Below, piece by piece: positions 1 through 7,161 of a stretch of DNA of 28,496 nucleotides. A program made the position numbers and the translations under genes. The stretch's first letter is position 1. Every line of letters starts with the position of its first letter. The notes below the pieces were generated by a model. It made no database searches. It saw only the letters and a program-made list of their open reading frames with translations, and was not told the DNA's origin. The DNA comes from Streptomyces sp. NRRL F-4489 (lineage in GTDB: Bacteria; Actinomycetota; Actinomycetes; Streptomycetales; Streptomycetaceae): the NCBI RefSeq assembly GCF_001509485.1, contig NZ_LLZI01000026.1, forward strand, positions 1 through 28,496, written 5' to 3'.

Positions 1-100
1 GACGTTGCCGAGCAGCGCGTCCAGGGCCGCGGCGAGGTCGGCGCGGGCGACCGGCACCCGGGCCGGGCGGTCGGCGCCGGCGACCCGGGCGGTGCGGCCG
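1..100. repeat. 100-bp exact copy of 766-865 (kinase gene interior)
   Basis: Bases 1-100 are identical to 766-865, and identity stops abruptly at 101/866. The copied stretch encodes residues 327-359 of the sensor kinase (the region leading into its N-box) and keeps the same strand and phase (offset 765 = 3 x 255). A perfect 100-bp match ending exactly at the window edge suggests a contig-end assembly artefact more than a biological duplication, but the sequence alone cannot decide. Confidence 0.9.
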
Positions 101-128
101 GTCCGGCGCCGGTGTGCGGCCTTGGTCA
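1..128 (-). other. Truncated or chimeric ORF start running off the left edge
   Basis: On the minus strand an ATG at 128 opens a frame reading MTKAAHRRRTGR and then runs into the kinase-derived repeat (residues GRTARVAGADRP onward) up to the window edge. A weak purine-rich site (AGGCAGG) lies about 6 nt upstream of the ATG. I read this as the genuine N-terminus of the next gene downstream of the two-component operon, with its body replaced by a misjoined kinase fragment. It could also be a real truncated kinase duplicate. No function can be assigned. Confidence 0.25.
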
Positions 129-249
129 TGTCTGCCTGCCTGTTCGTCGCGTGGGGGTGGGGCGTACCGCCGGGGGAGGCGGTGGCGCGTCCCGCACGCT
201 AGCGGCAGGGAAACGGACAAATGGCCGATTCCGCCCGGGGGTTGGGGGA

Positions 250-288
250 ATTATGGCCGCCTTAAGGAAGCGGAAGGGGGCGGTTAAG
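250..288 (-). promoter_or_regulatory. Candidate activator-type promoter with CTTAA repeats
   Basis: This is the most AT-rich part of the 101-330 gap. Read on the minus strand it holds CTTAACC (288-282), then CCTTAAGG (267-260), with 22 nt between the CTTAA cores (two helical turns), then a CATAAT -10-like hexamer (255-250). No good -35 is visible, as expected for an activator-dependent promoter. OmpR-family regulators such as PmrA bind CTTAA half sites, so the adjacent response regulator is a candidate binder. The promoter would serve the ORF starting at 128. Inference only. Confidence 0.3.
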
Positions 289-330
289 AGGAGGGGGCGT
301 GAGGCGCGGGCGAGGGGGTGGACGTGAGGG

Positions 331-1842
331 TCACGAGGCGCCGCCGGGCCCCGCGCCCGGTCCCCCGCCGGGCCGCCGCCCCCGGCCGGCCGGCGCCCGC
401 CCCCGCAGCCGCCGCCGCAGCCGGCGGCCGCGGCGCTCGCCGGGGGCGGCGCGGCGCCCGCCCAGTGACAGCCACACCCGGACCTCGGTGCCGCCCAGGA
501 CGGAGCGGCCGATGCGGACGTCGCCGCCGGTGGACTCGGCCAGCCGGCGGACGATGTCCAGCCCCAGGCCCGTGGAACCGCGGCCCGTGGAACCGCCCCG
601 GCCGGCCGCCGGGCGCTCCCCCCGGCCGCCGCCGGACCAGCCCCGGCGCAGTGCGGCGGCCGGGTCGGCGATGCCCGGTCCGGCGTCCGAGACCAGCACG
701 ATCACCGCGTCGTCGGCGTGGTGGACGTCCACGGCGAACGCGGTGCCCTCGGGGGTGTGCCGGAAGACGTTGCCGAGCAGCGCGTCCAGGGCCGCGGCGA
801 GGTCGGCGCGGGCGACCGGCACCCGGGCCGGGCGGTCGGCGCCGGCGACCCGGGCGGTGCGGCCGAGCGCGGACCAGAACGCCATCCGCTCGGCGATCAC
901 CTCGGCCGCGTCGCAGCCGGCCGCGGCGGCGGCCTGGACGGTGTGCGCGCGCTGGGCGCGGGCGGCGCGGATGATCCGGTCGACCTCGCCCTCCAGCTGC
1001 TCGACGGCGGCGCGGGTCTGCTCGGCGGCCGGGCCGTCGCCGAGCGAGGCGGCGTTGAGCCGGAGGACGGTGAGCGGGGTGCGCAGCCGGTGCGAGAGGT
1101 CGGCGGCCAGCTCCCGTTCGTTGGCCAGCAGCTGGACGACCTGGTCGGCCATGGAGTTGAACGCGCTGGCCGCCGACCGCAGTTCCGCCGGGCCGTCCTC
1201 CCGCACCCGTACGCCGAGGTCGCCGCGGCCCAGGTCGTGCGCGGCGGCGGCCAGCCGCTCGGCCGGGCGGACCATCCGGGTGCCGAGCCGGTCGGCGACC
1301 GCGACCGACCCGATGACCAGCGCGAGGCCGACGCCGGCCAGCACCGCCCAGGAGGTGGTGACGCCGTTGGTCAGCGCGGCGTCGGGGACGTAGACCTCGA
1401 CCACCGCGATACCGGAGGCGACCGCGGTGGGCTGGAGCAGCGCGGTGCCGCCGGGGACCTGGGCGATGGAGGCGCGGCCGAGCCGGACGGCGGCGGCGAC
1501 GTCGGCCGGCGCGGCCCGGCGGGTGCCGACCTCGGCAGGGCCGCCGCCCGGTCCGGCCGCCGGGACGTGGAGCCCGATCCGCCCGCCGGGGCCGGTCTCC
1601 GCGCTGGCCAGGGCCCGTTCGAGCTGGGTGCGGTCGGTGGTGATCGCCAGGACCGGGCCGAGGGCGGCGGCCTGCCGTTCGGCGTTGGCGTACGCGCGGT
1701 CGGACGCCATCTCGCGCACCACCAGCCCCAGCGGCACCGCGAACGCGACCACGACCATCGTGGTGACCGCCAGCGCCACCTTGACCAGCGCCCAGCGCAG
1801 CGTTTCCGCCGGCGCGGCGGCCGCCCGCCGCGGCCGGATCAC
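331..1842 (-). CDS. Sensor histidine kinase (HAMP, HisKA, HATPase_c)
   Basis: A membrane sensor kinase of 503 aa that autophosphorylates and passes phosphate to the response regulator encoded just upstream. Visible order: a first membrane helix (about 18-42), an extracytoplasmic sensor region (about 45-160), a second helix (about 164-184), HAMP (about 185-240), an H-box with the phospho-acceptor His251 (ADLSHRLRTPL), an N-box (LDALLGNVFRH, about 352-362), a G1 box (DAGPGIAD) and a G2 box (GLGLDIVRRL). The GTG start at 1842 overlaps the regulator stop (GTGA), so the two are translationally coupled. The last ~40 residues form an Arg/Gly-rich basic tail that is not part of the ATPase fold. The signal sensed is unknown. 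Residues 327-359 are repeated at the left edge of the window. Confidence 0.93.
   Translation of the reverse strand: MIRPRRAAAAPAETLRWALVKVALAVTTMVVVAFAVPLGLVVREMASDRAYANAERQAAALGPVLAITTDRTQLERALASAETGPGGRIGLHVPAAGPGGGPAEVGTRRAAPADVAAAVRLGRASIAQVPGGTALLQPTAVASGIAVVEVYVPDAALTNGVTTSWAVLAGVGLALVIGSVAVADRLGTRMVRPAERLAAAAHDLGRGDLGVRVREDGPAELRSAASAFNSMADQVVQLLANERELAADLSHRLRTPLTVLRLNAASLGDGPAAEQTRAAVEQLEGEVDRIIRAARAQRAHTVQAAAAAGCDAAEVIAERMAFWSALGRTARVAGADRPARVPVARADLAAALDALLGNVFRHTPEGTAFAVDVHHADDAVIVLVSDAGPGIADPAAALRRGWSGGGRGERPAAGRGGSTGRGSTGLGLDIVRRLAESTGGDVRIGRSVLGGTEVRVWLSLGGRRAAPGERRGRRLRRRLRGRAPAGRGRRPGGGPGAGPGGAS
766..865. repeat. Internal copy of the 100-bp left-edge repeat
   Basis: This lies inside the sensor kinase gene and is identical to 1-100. 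It is the copy in normal context: the reading frame passes through it without disturbance and the N-box follows directly. Confidence 0.9.
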
Positions 1843-2531
1843 CGCGGCGGCTCCAGCTTCACGCCGACGCCGCGCAGGGTGTGCAGGTAGCGGGGGCGGG
1901 CGGCGGTTTCGCCCAGTTTGCGGCGCAGCCAGGACAGGTGGACGTCGATGGTCTGGTCCTCGCCGTAGGACTGCTGCCAGACCTCGGCGAGGAGTTCGCG
2001 GCGGGCGACGACCACGCCGGGGCGGCGGGCGAGGAAGGCCAGCAGGTCGAACTCGCGGCGGGTCAGGTCGAGTTCGGTGCCGTCGAGTTCGGCGCGGCGG
2101 CGCAGCGGGTCGATGGCCAGGCCGCCGACGCGGATCACTCGTGAGGGCGGTTCCGCGCCGGGGGCCGCGCCCCGCGCCCGGCGCAGCACGGCCGCCATCC
2201 GGGCGGAGAGGTGTTCGACCGAGAAGGGCTTGGTGAGGTAGTCGTCCGCGCCGTCGTTGAGCAACCGGACGATCTCGGCCTCGTCGTCCCGCGCGGTGGC
2301 GATGATCACCGGGACGTCGGTGATCCCGCGCAGCATCTTCAGCGCCTCCCCGCCGTCCAGATCGGGCAGTCCCAGGTCCAGCACCACCACGTCGAAGCCG
2401 ACCTGCGCCACCTCGCGCAGCGCCGCGAGCGCGGTCCCGACGCTGCGCACCGCGTGGCCGGCCTCGGTCAGATGCCGGATGAGCGCGGAGCGTACGAACT
2501 GGTCGTCCTCGACCACGAGCACACGTGCCAT
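1839..2531 (-). CDS. OmpR/PhoB-family response regulator
   Basis: A 230-aa DNA-binding response regulator, first gene of the two-component operon. The N-terminal receiver domain (1-118) has the acidic pair at E8/D9-D10, the phospho-acceptor Asp52 (VVVLDLGLPD), a switch Thr/Ser position near 79 and the conserved Lys101 (YLTKPF). The C-terminal winged helix (about 131-230) carries LTRREFDLLAFL and the recognition-helix signature TIDVHLSWLRRKLGE, typical of the OmpR class. I chose the start MARVLVVEDD at 2531 because it begins exactly at the first receiver beta strand; upstream in-frame sequence is low-complexity Pro/Arg. The gene is divergent from the membrane protein at 2650 with a gap of about 118 bp, so a shared control region is possible. 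Target genes are not known; the CTTAA repeats at 260-288 are one candidate site. Confidence 0.94.
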   Translation of the reverse strand: MARVLVVEDDQFVRSALIRHLTEAGHAVRSVGTALAALREVAQVGFDVVVLDLGLPDLDGGEALKMLRGITDVPVIIATARDDEAEIVRLLNDGADDYLTKPFSVEHLSARMAAVLRRARGAAPGAEPPSRVIRVGGLAIDPLRRRAELDGTELDLTRREFDLLAFLARRPGVVVARRELLAEVWQQSYGEDQTIDVHLSWLRRKLGETAARPRYLHTLRGVGVKLEPPR

Positions 2532-2649
2532 GGGCGGCACCGTACGCCATCCGGGCGAGCGCCCCGGCGCGCGGTTGACGGGCGGACGGGCCCGGGGCCG
2601 CCGCCGGCCCGGCTGCCACCGGCCCGGCGGGTGCGGCAAGATGACGCAG

Positions 2650-3210
2650 ATGCAACGAGGTCTGGTTCACGCGGCGGCCTGGACGCTGGCGACCGGCGCC
2701 GCGGTCACCCTGTCGTGGTTCGGCGTGCACACCGTGCTCTCCGGTACGGCGTACGACGCGCCGCGCGCGCTGCCCCTGTCCGACCAGGTGGCGGCCTCCG
2801 CCCTGCCGCAGGTCTCCTCCACCCACCGGCCGAAACCCTCCGCGCCGGCCACCGCGCGCCCCTCCGCCCCGGCTTCCCCGTCCGCCTCCCCCGGTGACGA
2901 CGCGCCGCGGGCCGCCGCCCCGTCCCGCACCGAACCGCCCGCCCCGCCGTCCGCGGGCGGCGGCACCGGTTCGTCCGCCGGCGGCCGGGTCCGCGGCTAC
3001 ACCACGTCCGGCGGCCGGGTGGTGCTCTCACTGGGCCCCGGCTCCGCGGAGCTGGTGTCGGCGACGCCCAACGCGGGCTGGGAGATGCAGGTGTGGAAGC
3101 AGGACCAGTGGCTGCGGGTGGACTTCACCGCCGGCGCCGCGCACACCTCGGTGATCTGCACCTGGAACGGGCATCCGCCGATCGTGGAGACCAGCAACCG
3201 CGCTACGTAG
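2650..3210 (+). CDS. Membrane-anchored actinobacterial hypothetical protein
   Basis: About 186 aa. A hydrophobic N-terminal segment (about 6-29, AAAWTLATGAAVTLSWFGV) can act as a signal anchor. A long Pro/Ser/Ala-rich linker (about 45-115) looks like a wall-spanning spacer. A compact C-terminal domain (about 118-186) contains one Cys and several Trp residues and is probably extracytoplasmic. I do not recognise a named domain. An ATG nine bases upstream (2641) is an alternative start. Neither has a good ribosome site, but a -10-like CAAGAT (2637-2642) sits 7 nt before 2650, which would fit a leaderless transcript. Its divergent position next to the two-component genes suggests it may be a cell-envelope partner or target of that system (inference). 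Confidence 0.7.
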   Translation: MQRGLVHAAAWTLATGAAVTLSWFGVHTVLSGTAYDAPRALPLSDQVAASALPQVSSTHRPKPSAPATARPSAPASPSASPGDDAPRAAAPSRTEPPAPPSAGGGTGSSAGGRVRGYTTSGGRVVLSLGPGSAELVSATPNAGWEMQVWKQDQWLRVDFTAGAAHTSVICTWNGHPPIVETSNRAT

Positions 3211-3326
3211 GGCGGAAGTTGACCGCCGCACGCCGGGGAGCCGGCCCCGCCCCGGCCCGCGAATTCGACAACGCGGCCATGCGGCACGGGAGTTGGGCCC
3301 GCACACGGCCGCCCCGGCCCGGTCCC

Positions 3327-4187
3327 TCAGGTGAACACCCCGGCCGGCGGGGCCGGGGAGGCGACCGCGGTGGCGTCGGTGACCGGGGCCGCGCCGCCGG
3401 TGAAGTCCAGCAGCGCCCGGCCGTGTTCGACCCGGCCGGCGTGCGGGTCGCCGGCCGCCCGCCGGGCCAGCTCCGCGACGGGCAGCGGTCCGGCCGCGGC
3501 GAGCAGTACGGCGTTGCCGAACCGCCGGCCGCGCAGTACGGCCGGATCGGCGGTCAGCGCCAGCTCGGGGAAGACGGTGTGGACGGTGGCGATCTGGCCG
3601 CGCAGGAACGCCAGCGGCGGCCCGTCGGCGATGTTGGCCGCGTACCAGCCGCCGGGCCGCAGCGCCCGCCGCACCTCCGCCGCGAATTCGGCGCTGGTCA
3701 GATGCGCGGGCGTACGGGCCCCGGCGAAGACATCGGCGATGACCAGGTCCGCCCAGCCGTCCGGGATCTTCGCCAGCCCCGCGCGGGCGTCCGCGCCGCG
3801 CACCCGTATCCGCCAGGTGCCCGGCAGCGGCAGATGCGCGCGGACGAGCTGGACCAGGGGGGTGTCGATCTCCACCACCTGCTGGGTGGAGCGCGGCCGG
3901 GTCGCGGCGATGTAGCGGGCCAGGGTCAGGGCGCCGCCGCCGAGGTGGACGGCGCGCAGCGGGGCGCCGGGCGGGGCGGCCAGGTCGGCGAGGTGGCCGA
4001 GCCGCCGCTGGTAGGCGAATTCCAGATGCGCCGGGTCGTCGAGGTCCACGTGGGACTGCGGGGCGCCGTCGATCAGCAGCGTCCAGCCGCGCGGCCGGTC
4101 GCGGTCGGGCCGCAGTTCCGCGGTGCCGCCGGCGACCTCCCCGGTGACCGCCTCGGGTCCGCCGCGCCCGCGTCTGCTTCTCGCCAT
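3327..4187 (-). CDS. Spermidine-synthase-like (PABS-type) methyltransferase-fold protein
   Basis: 286 aa with the Rossmann methyltransferase/aminopropyltransferase core. There is a short N-terminal beta segment (about 20-60) ending in HLEFAYQRRLGHL, a glycine-rich nucleotide motif (VHLGGGALTLARYIA, about 80-94), an acidic loop (VVEIDTPLV, about 104-112), a GADAR motif and DLVIADVFAGA (about 147-157), then RPGGWYAANIADG. This layout matches the spermidine-synthase-like proteins common in actinomycetes. Canonical polyamine-binding residues are not obvious, so the substrate is uncertain. The ATG at 4187 is followed at once by the basic MARSRRGRGG leader, as in relatives. The gene stands alone, with its 3' end facing that of the membrane protein ending at 3210. 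The 3211-3326 gap shows no clear terminator. Confidence 0.75.
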   Translation of the reverse strand: MARSRRGRGGPEAVTGEVAGGTAELRPDRDRPRGWTLLIDGAPQSHVDLDDPAHLEFAYQRRLGHLADLAAPPGAPLRAVHLGGGALTLARYIAATRPRSTQQVVEIDTPLVQLVRAHLPLPGTWRIRVRGADARAGLAKIPDGWADLVIADVFAGARTPAHLTSAEFAAEVRRALRPGGWYAANIADGPPLAFLRGQIATVHTVFPELALTADPAVLRGRRFGNAVLLAAAGPLPVAELARRAAGDPHAGRVEHGRALLDFTGGAAPVTDATAVASPAPPAGVFT

Positions 4188-4309
4188 GCCCCCAGTATGG
4201 CGCCCGCGCGCGCAGCGGATCCGCGCAGGTCAGAAGGGTGGGGAAAGCCGGGTGGCGGGCCACCCGCGGCCGAAGCCGCGAGCGCCCGCCCCGGTGTGCC
4301 GTGACCGGG

Positions 4310-4336
4310 GCCGGTCCGATGTCCCTCCGGACCGGC
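4310..4336 (-). terminator. Hairpin downstream of the chaplin gene
   Basis: A perfect 9-bp stem (GCCGGTCCG, 4310-4318, with CGGACCGGC, 4328-4336) and a 9-nt loop lie 7 nt beyond the chaplin stop. There is no U tract, as is usual for Streptomyces terminators. Confidence 0.5.
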
Positions 4337-4342
4337 GCCGCG

Positions 4343-4690
4343 TCACTTGTTGAGGCAGTTGTTGCCGAACGCCGGGTTGAGCAGACCGATCACGTCGATG
4401 CTGTTCCCGCACACGTTGATCGGGATGTTGATCGGCACCTGGATGACGTTGCCGCTGAGGACACCCGGCGAGTTGGCGGCGAAGCCCGCGGCGAACGCGC
4501 CGCCCCGGCCGTGGCGGGAACCGCCCTCTTCGTTACGGCCGAAGTCACGGCCGTGGTGGCCGTGGTGGCCGTGGTGACGGCCCTCACGGCCATGGTGCCC
4601 ACCGCCGTCGGCGGCGGCGACGCCCGCGCCACTCAGCACCAGGGCCGAGGTGGCCGCGGCCATCGCGGCGGTCTTGACGAACCGCTTCAT
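4343..4690 (-). CDS. Short chaplin with an inserted His/Gly-rich linker
   Basis: 115 aa, a secreted hydrophobic surface protein of the chaplin family, whose members assemble into amyloid fibrils that coat aerial hyphae and spores. A signal peptide (about 1-27, ending VAAA) is followed by an unusual segment (about 32-61) of repeated HHG units with charged residues. The chaplin domain follows (about 66-115: SPGVLSGNVIQVPINIP, then NVCGNS and GLLNPAFGNNC) with the two conserved cysteines at 94 and 112. Ordinary short chaplins are roughly 75-80 aa; the excess is the His-rich linker. There is no sortase signal. A strong ribosome site (AAAGGAGAA) precedes the ATG at 4690. It is divergent from the secreted protein at 4909. 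The family call is firm; a function for the linker, such as metal binding, is inference. Confidence 0.93.
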   Translation of the reverse strand: MKRFVKTAAMAAATSALVLSGAGVAAADGGGHHGREGRHHGHHGHHGRDFGRNEEGGSRHGRGGAFAAGFAANSPGVLSGNVIQVPINIPINVCGNSIDVIGLLNPAFGNNCLNK

Positions 4691-4908
4691 CCCATTCTCC
4701 TTTCAGTTCGCGAATGGGGCATCGGACACAACGAACAATATGGGCCATGGATGCGGCCGTTACCATTTATGCGGCTTCATTAGGCTGTCTGGCTGGTATT
4801 CGGCTGATCGGAAACCCGGACGGGTCTGCGGCGTGCCTGCCGCGATTTCCAGCATCATTTCTGTCAGAGTGCTCTCCTGTTTGACTGATTGGCATCGGAG
4901 AGGACGAC
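4691..4908. promoter_or_regulatory. Divergent control region, chaplin / secreted protein
   Basis: This 218-bp gap is clearly richer in A+T (mainly 4730-4890) than its surroundings, as expected for two divergent promoters. On the minus strand a GGTAAC (4764-4759) resembles a BldN-type -35 and a CGTTG (4733-4729) resembles its -10, but they are 25 nt apart, too far for that promoter class. CATATT lies 16 nt after GTAAC and is another candidate -10. On the plus strand TTGACT (about 4880) is too close to the start at 4909 to act as its -35. No promoter is certain. Confidence 0.4.
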
Positions 4909-5925
4909 ATGCGGAAGTCGATGGACCGCACCGGGCGCGGCGCCGTAAGCGCGCTCGCGGCCCTGGCTCTGTCGGCCGCGCTGACGTCGGCGGCGGCCGC
5001 CCCGGCCCCCGGGGATTCCGCCCGCGTTCCTTTCGCCGAGCGTTTCCACACGACCGGGCACGGCGGTATCTCCCGGGCCGCCGCGTCCTGGCCGGGCTGC
5101 CGCGCCGCCGGGCGCCGGGCCGGGGCCGCGCGCTCCGGACCGTCCCGCGCCCGGCTGCGGCTGCCGGCCGGCGCCCGGGTGCGCTACGCCCGCCTGTACT
5201 GGGGCGGCGGCCTCCCGGCCGGCGCCCTTGGGGCCGGCGGCCACCGGACCGGCCCCGACCCCGCCCGGGTGCTGCTCGCCGGCCCCGGCGGCCGCTACCG
5301 CCCGGTCCGCGCCGACGGCGCGATCGGCCACCGCACCACCCCCCGCGCCGACACCTACCAGGCGTCCGCCGACGTCACCGCGCTGGTGCGGCAGGGCGGC
5401 CCGGGCCCGTACACCGTCGCCCGCGCCACCGGGGCCCGCGCCCGGACCGCGAGCTGGGGCGGCTGGGCGCTGGTCGCCGTCTACACCCACCCGCGCGCGC
5501 CGCTGCGCCGCCTCGCGCTGTGGGACGGATTCGAGGAACTGGGCGGCCGGCGGCGGGCGCTGACGGTGGCGCTGAACGGGCTGCGCATTCCGCCCGGGGC
5601 GCGCGGCCGGGCCGGCACGGTCACGTACCACGGAATGCGGGATAACGAGAGCGGAATCACCGCCAAGGCCGGGCGGAATACTCCGGTCGTGCTCCGCGAT
5701 TCCGCCGGTCCGGCGAATTCCCCGGCGAAATCCGCCGGCCCCGATTTCGGCGGCCGGACGGTCCGTGCACCCGAATGCCGCACCACCGGCCGCCTCGATT
5801 CCGGCCTCTTCGATCTGACGCCGGCGCTGCGCTACGGCGGCGACCGGCTGGCATTCCGCTTCACCACCCGAAAGGCGGGATATCTGCTCGGCGCGCTCTT
5901 CGTCCAGGCCGGTGCCGGGCACTGA
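4909..5925 (+). CDS. Secreted DUF3344-like protein
   Basis: 338 aa. The N-terminus is a signal peptide (basic MRKSMDRTGRG, hydrophobic core about 12-30, Ala-rich cleavage region near 31). The mature protein has a pattern I associate with the DUF3344 family of secreted actinobacterial proteins: RFHTTGHGGISRAA, VRYARLYWGGGL, ADVTALVRQGG, GPYTVA, WGGWALVAVYTHP, LALWDGFEELGG, and near the end GLFDLTP with DRLAFRFTTRKAGYLLGALF. This looks like an all-beta extracellular domain; no enzymatic motif is visible. A good ribosome site (GGAGAGG) lies 6 nt before the ATG. It is divergent from the chaplin and followed 57 nt later by the glycan operon, so a surface role is plausible. The family name is from memory and untested. 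Confidence 0.7.
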   Translation: MRKSMDRTGRGAVSALAALALSAALTSAAAAPAPGDSARVPFAERFHTTGHGGISRAAASWPGCRAAGRRAGAARSGPSRARLRLPAGARVRYARLYWGGGLPAGALGAGGHRTGPDPARVLLAGPGGRYRPVRADGAIGHRTTPRADTYQASADVTALVRQGGPGPYTVARATGARARTASWGGWALVAVYTHPRAPLRRLALWDGFEELGGRRRALTVALNGLRIPPGARGRAGTVTYHGMRDNESGITAKAGRNTPVVLRDSAGPANSPAKSAGPDFGGRTVRAPECRTTGRLDSGLFDLTPALRYGGDRLAFRFTTRKAGYLLGALFVQAGAGH

Positions 5926-5982
5926 GCGCGGCGCCGGCGTTTCCCGCGGAGTTGTCCCGACACCTCGGTCCCCAGGGGAGCA

Positions 5983-7161
5983 GTGCCCGTGCTGCCACAC
6001 GACCCGCCGCCGCCGGAGCGGCTCACCGTCCTCCATGTGTCCCAGCCGGTCGACGGCGGGACCGCCCGGGTCGTCGCCGACCTGGTGCGGTCCCAGGCGG
6101 CGGCCGGACTGCGGGTGGTGGTCGCCGCGCCGCCCGGCGGCACCCTGCACGTCGAGGCCGCCGTGGCGGGCGCCGAGGTCGCGCTCTGGCCGGCCCATTG
6201 GACCGCCGAGACGGCGCTCACCGACACCCGCCGGCTGGCCCGGCTGATCCGCCGCACCCGCCCGCACCTCGTCCACAGCCACGGCAGCCGCGCCGGCTTC
6301 GCCGCCCGGCTCGCCGTCCGCGGCCGCATCCCGACGATCCACCAGCCGCACCGCTGGCGGTTCGAAGGGCCCGGCGGGGCGGCGGCGCGCGCCTGGGAGC
6401 GGTACGCGGCGCGCTGGACGGACCGGGTGCTGTGCGTCAGCGAGGCGCAGCGGGCCCGCGCCACCGCCGCCGGGCTGCGCGCCCGCTGGGTGGTCGTGCC
6501 CAACGGCGTCGACCCGCGGCGCTGCGCCCCGGCCGAGGACACCGACCGGGACGCGCTGCGGGAAGCGCTGCCGGCGCTGTGCGACACCGTCCCGCCCGGC
6601 GCGCCGCTGGTGGTGTGCGTGGCGCGGCTGTGCCCGCGCAAGGGCCAAGCGGTGCTGCTGCGGGCCTGGCCGGAGGTGGCCGCCGCGGTGCCCGGCGCCC
6701 GGCTGGTCCTCGTCGGCGACGGGCCGGACCGGGCGGCGCTGCACCGGGCCGCGCCGGACGGGGTGCTCTTCGCGGGCGCCGCCGACAGCGCGCTCCCCTG
6801 GTACCGGGCCGCCGACCTGGTCGTGCTGCCCTCGCGCTGGGAGGGCATGCCGCTGGTCCCGCTGGAGGCGATGGCGTGCGGCCGCCCGGTGGTGCTCGCC
6901 GACACCGGCGGCGTACGGGAGTGCGTACCGGCGGACGCGGCGGAGGAGTGCCTGGTGCCGCCCGGCGACCCGGCCGCCCTGGCCCGCGCCGTGACCGCCC
7001 TGCTCGCCGACCCCGAACGGCGGTCCGCGCTCGGCGGGCGGCTGCGCGAGCACGTCGCCACCGCCCACGACGTGCGGCGCACGGCCGGCGCGGTGCTGAA
7101 CGTCTACCGCGAGCTGCTGGCCGTCCCGCCCGTCCTGGCCGTGGAACGGGCCGTGCGATGA
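5983..7161 (+). CDS. Glycosyltransferase family 4 protein (first of operon)
   Basis: 392 aa, a retaining GT-B glycosyltransferase that transfers a sugar from a nucleotide-sugar donor, presumably onto a lipid-linked surface glycan precursor in the cytoplasm. The acceptor domain has LHVSQPVDGGTARVV (about 17-31) and HLVHSHGSRAG (95-105). The donor domain begins near 205 with VCVARLCPRKGQ, then LVGDGPDR (244-250) and WEGMPLVPLEAMACGRPVV, giving the E-x7-E pair Glu287/Glu295 typical of GT4. The GTG start at 5983 has AGGGGAG just upstream; a second GTG six bases on is possible. Its stop overlaps the start of the sugar transferase (ATGA, 7158-7161). The sugar specificity cannot be read from sequence. 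Confidence 0.88.
   Translation: MPVLPHDPPPPERLTVLHVSQPVDGGTARVVADLVRSQAAAGLRVVVAAPPGGTLHVEAAVAGAEVALWPAHWTAETALTDTRRLARLIRRTRPHLVHSHGSRAGFAARLAVRGRIPTIHQPHRWRFEGPGGAAARAWERYAARWTDRVLCVSEAQRARATAAGLRARWVVVPNGVDPRRCAPAEDTDRDALREALPALCDTVPPGAPLVVCVARLCPRKGQAVLLRAWPEVAAAVPGARLVLVGDGPDRAALHRAAPDGVLFAGAADSALPWYRAADLVVLPSRWEGMPLVPLEAMACGRPVVLADTGGVRECVPADAAEECLVPPGDPAALARAVTALLADPERRSALGGRLREHVATAHDVRRTAGAVLNVYRELLAVPPVLAVERAVR

Noticed and set aside
331..2826. Single 831-codon open frame on the minus strand covering kinase and regulator
   Set aside because: Only the part from 1842 down encodes a kinase; upstream the frame is an Arg/Pro-rich shadow of the response regulator, which lies in another frame with a clean receiver and winged helix.
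4729..4764. BldN promoter before the chaplin gene
   Set aside because: GTAAC and CGTTG elements exist but are 25 nt apart; the sigma BldN spacing is about 16.
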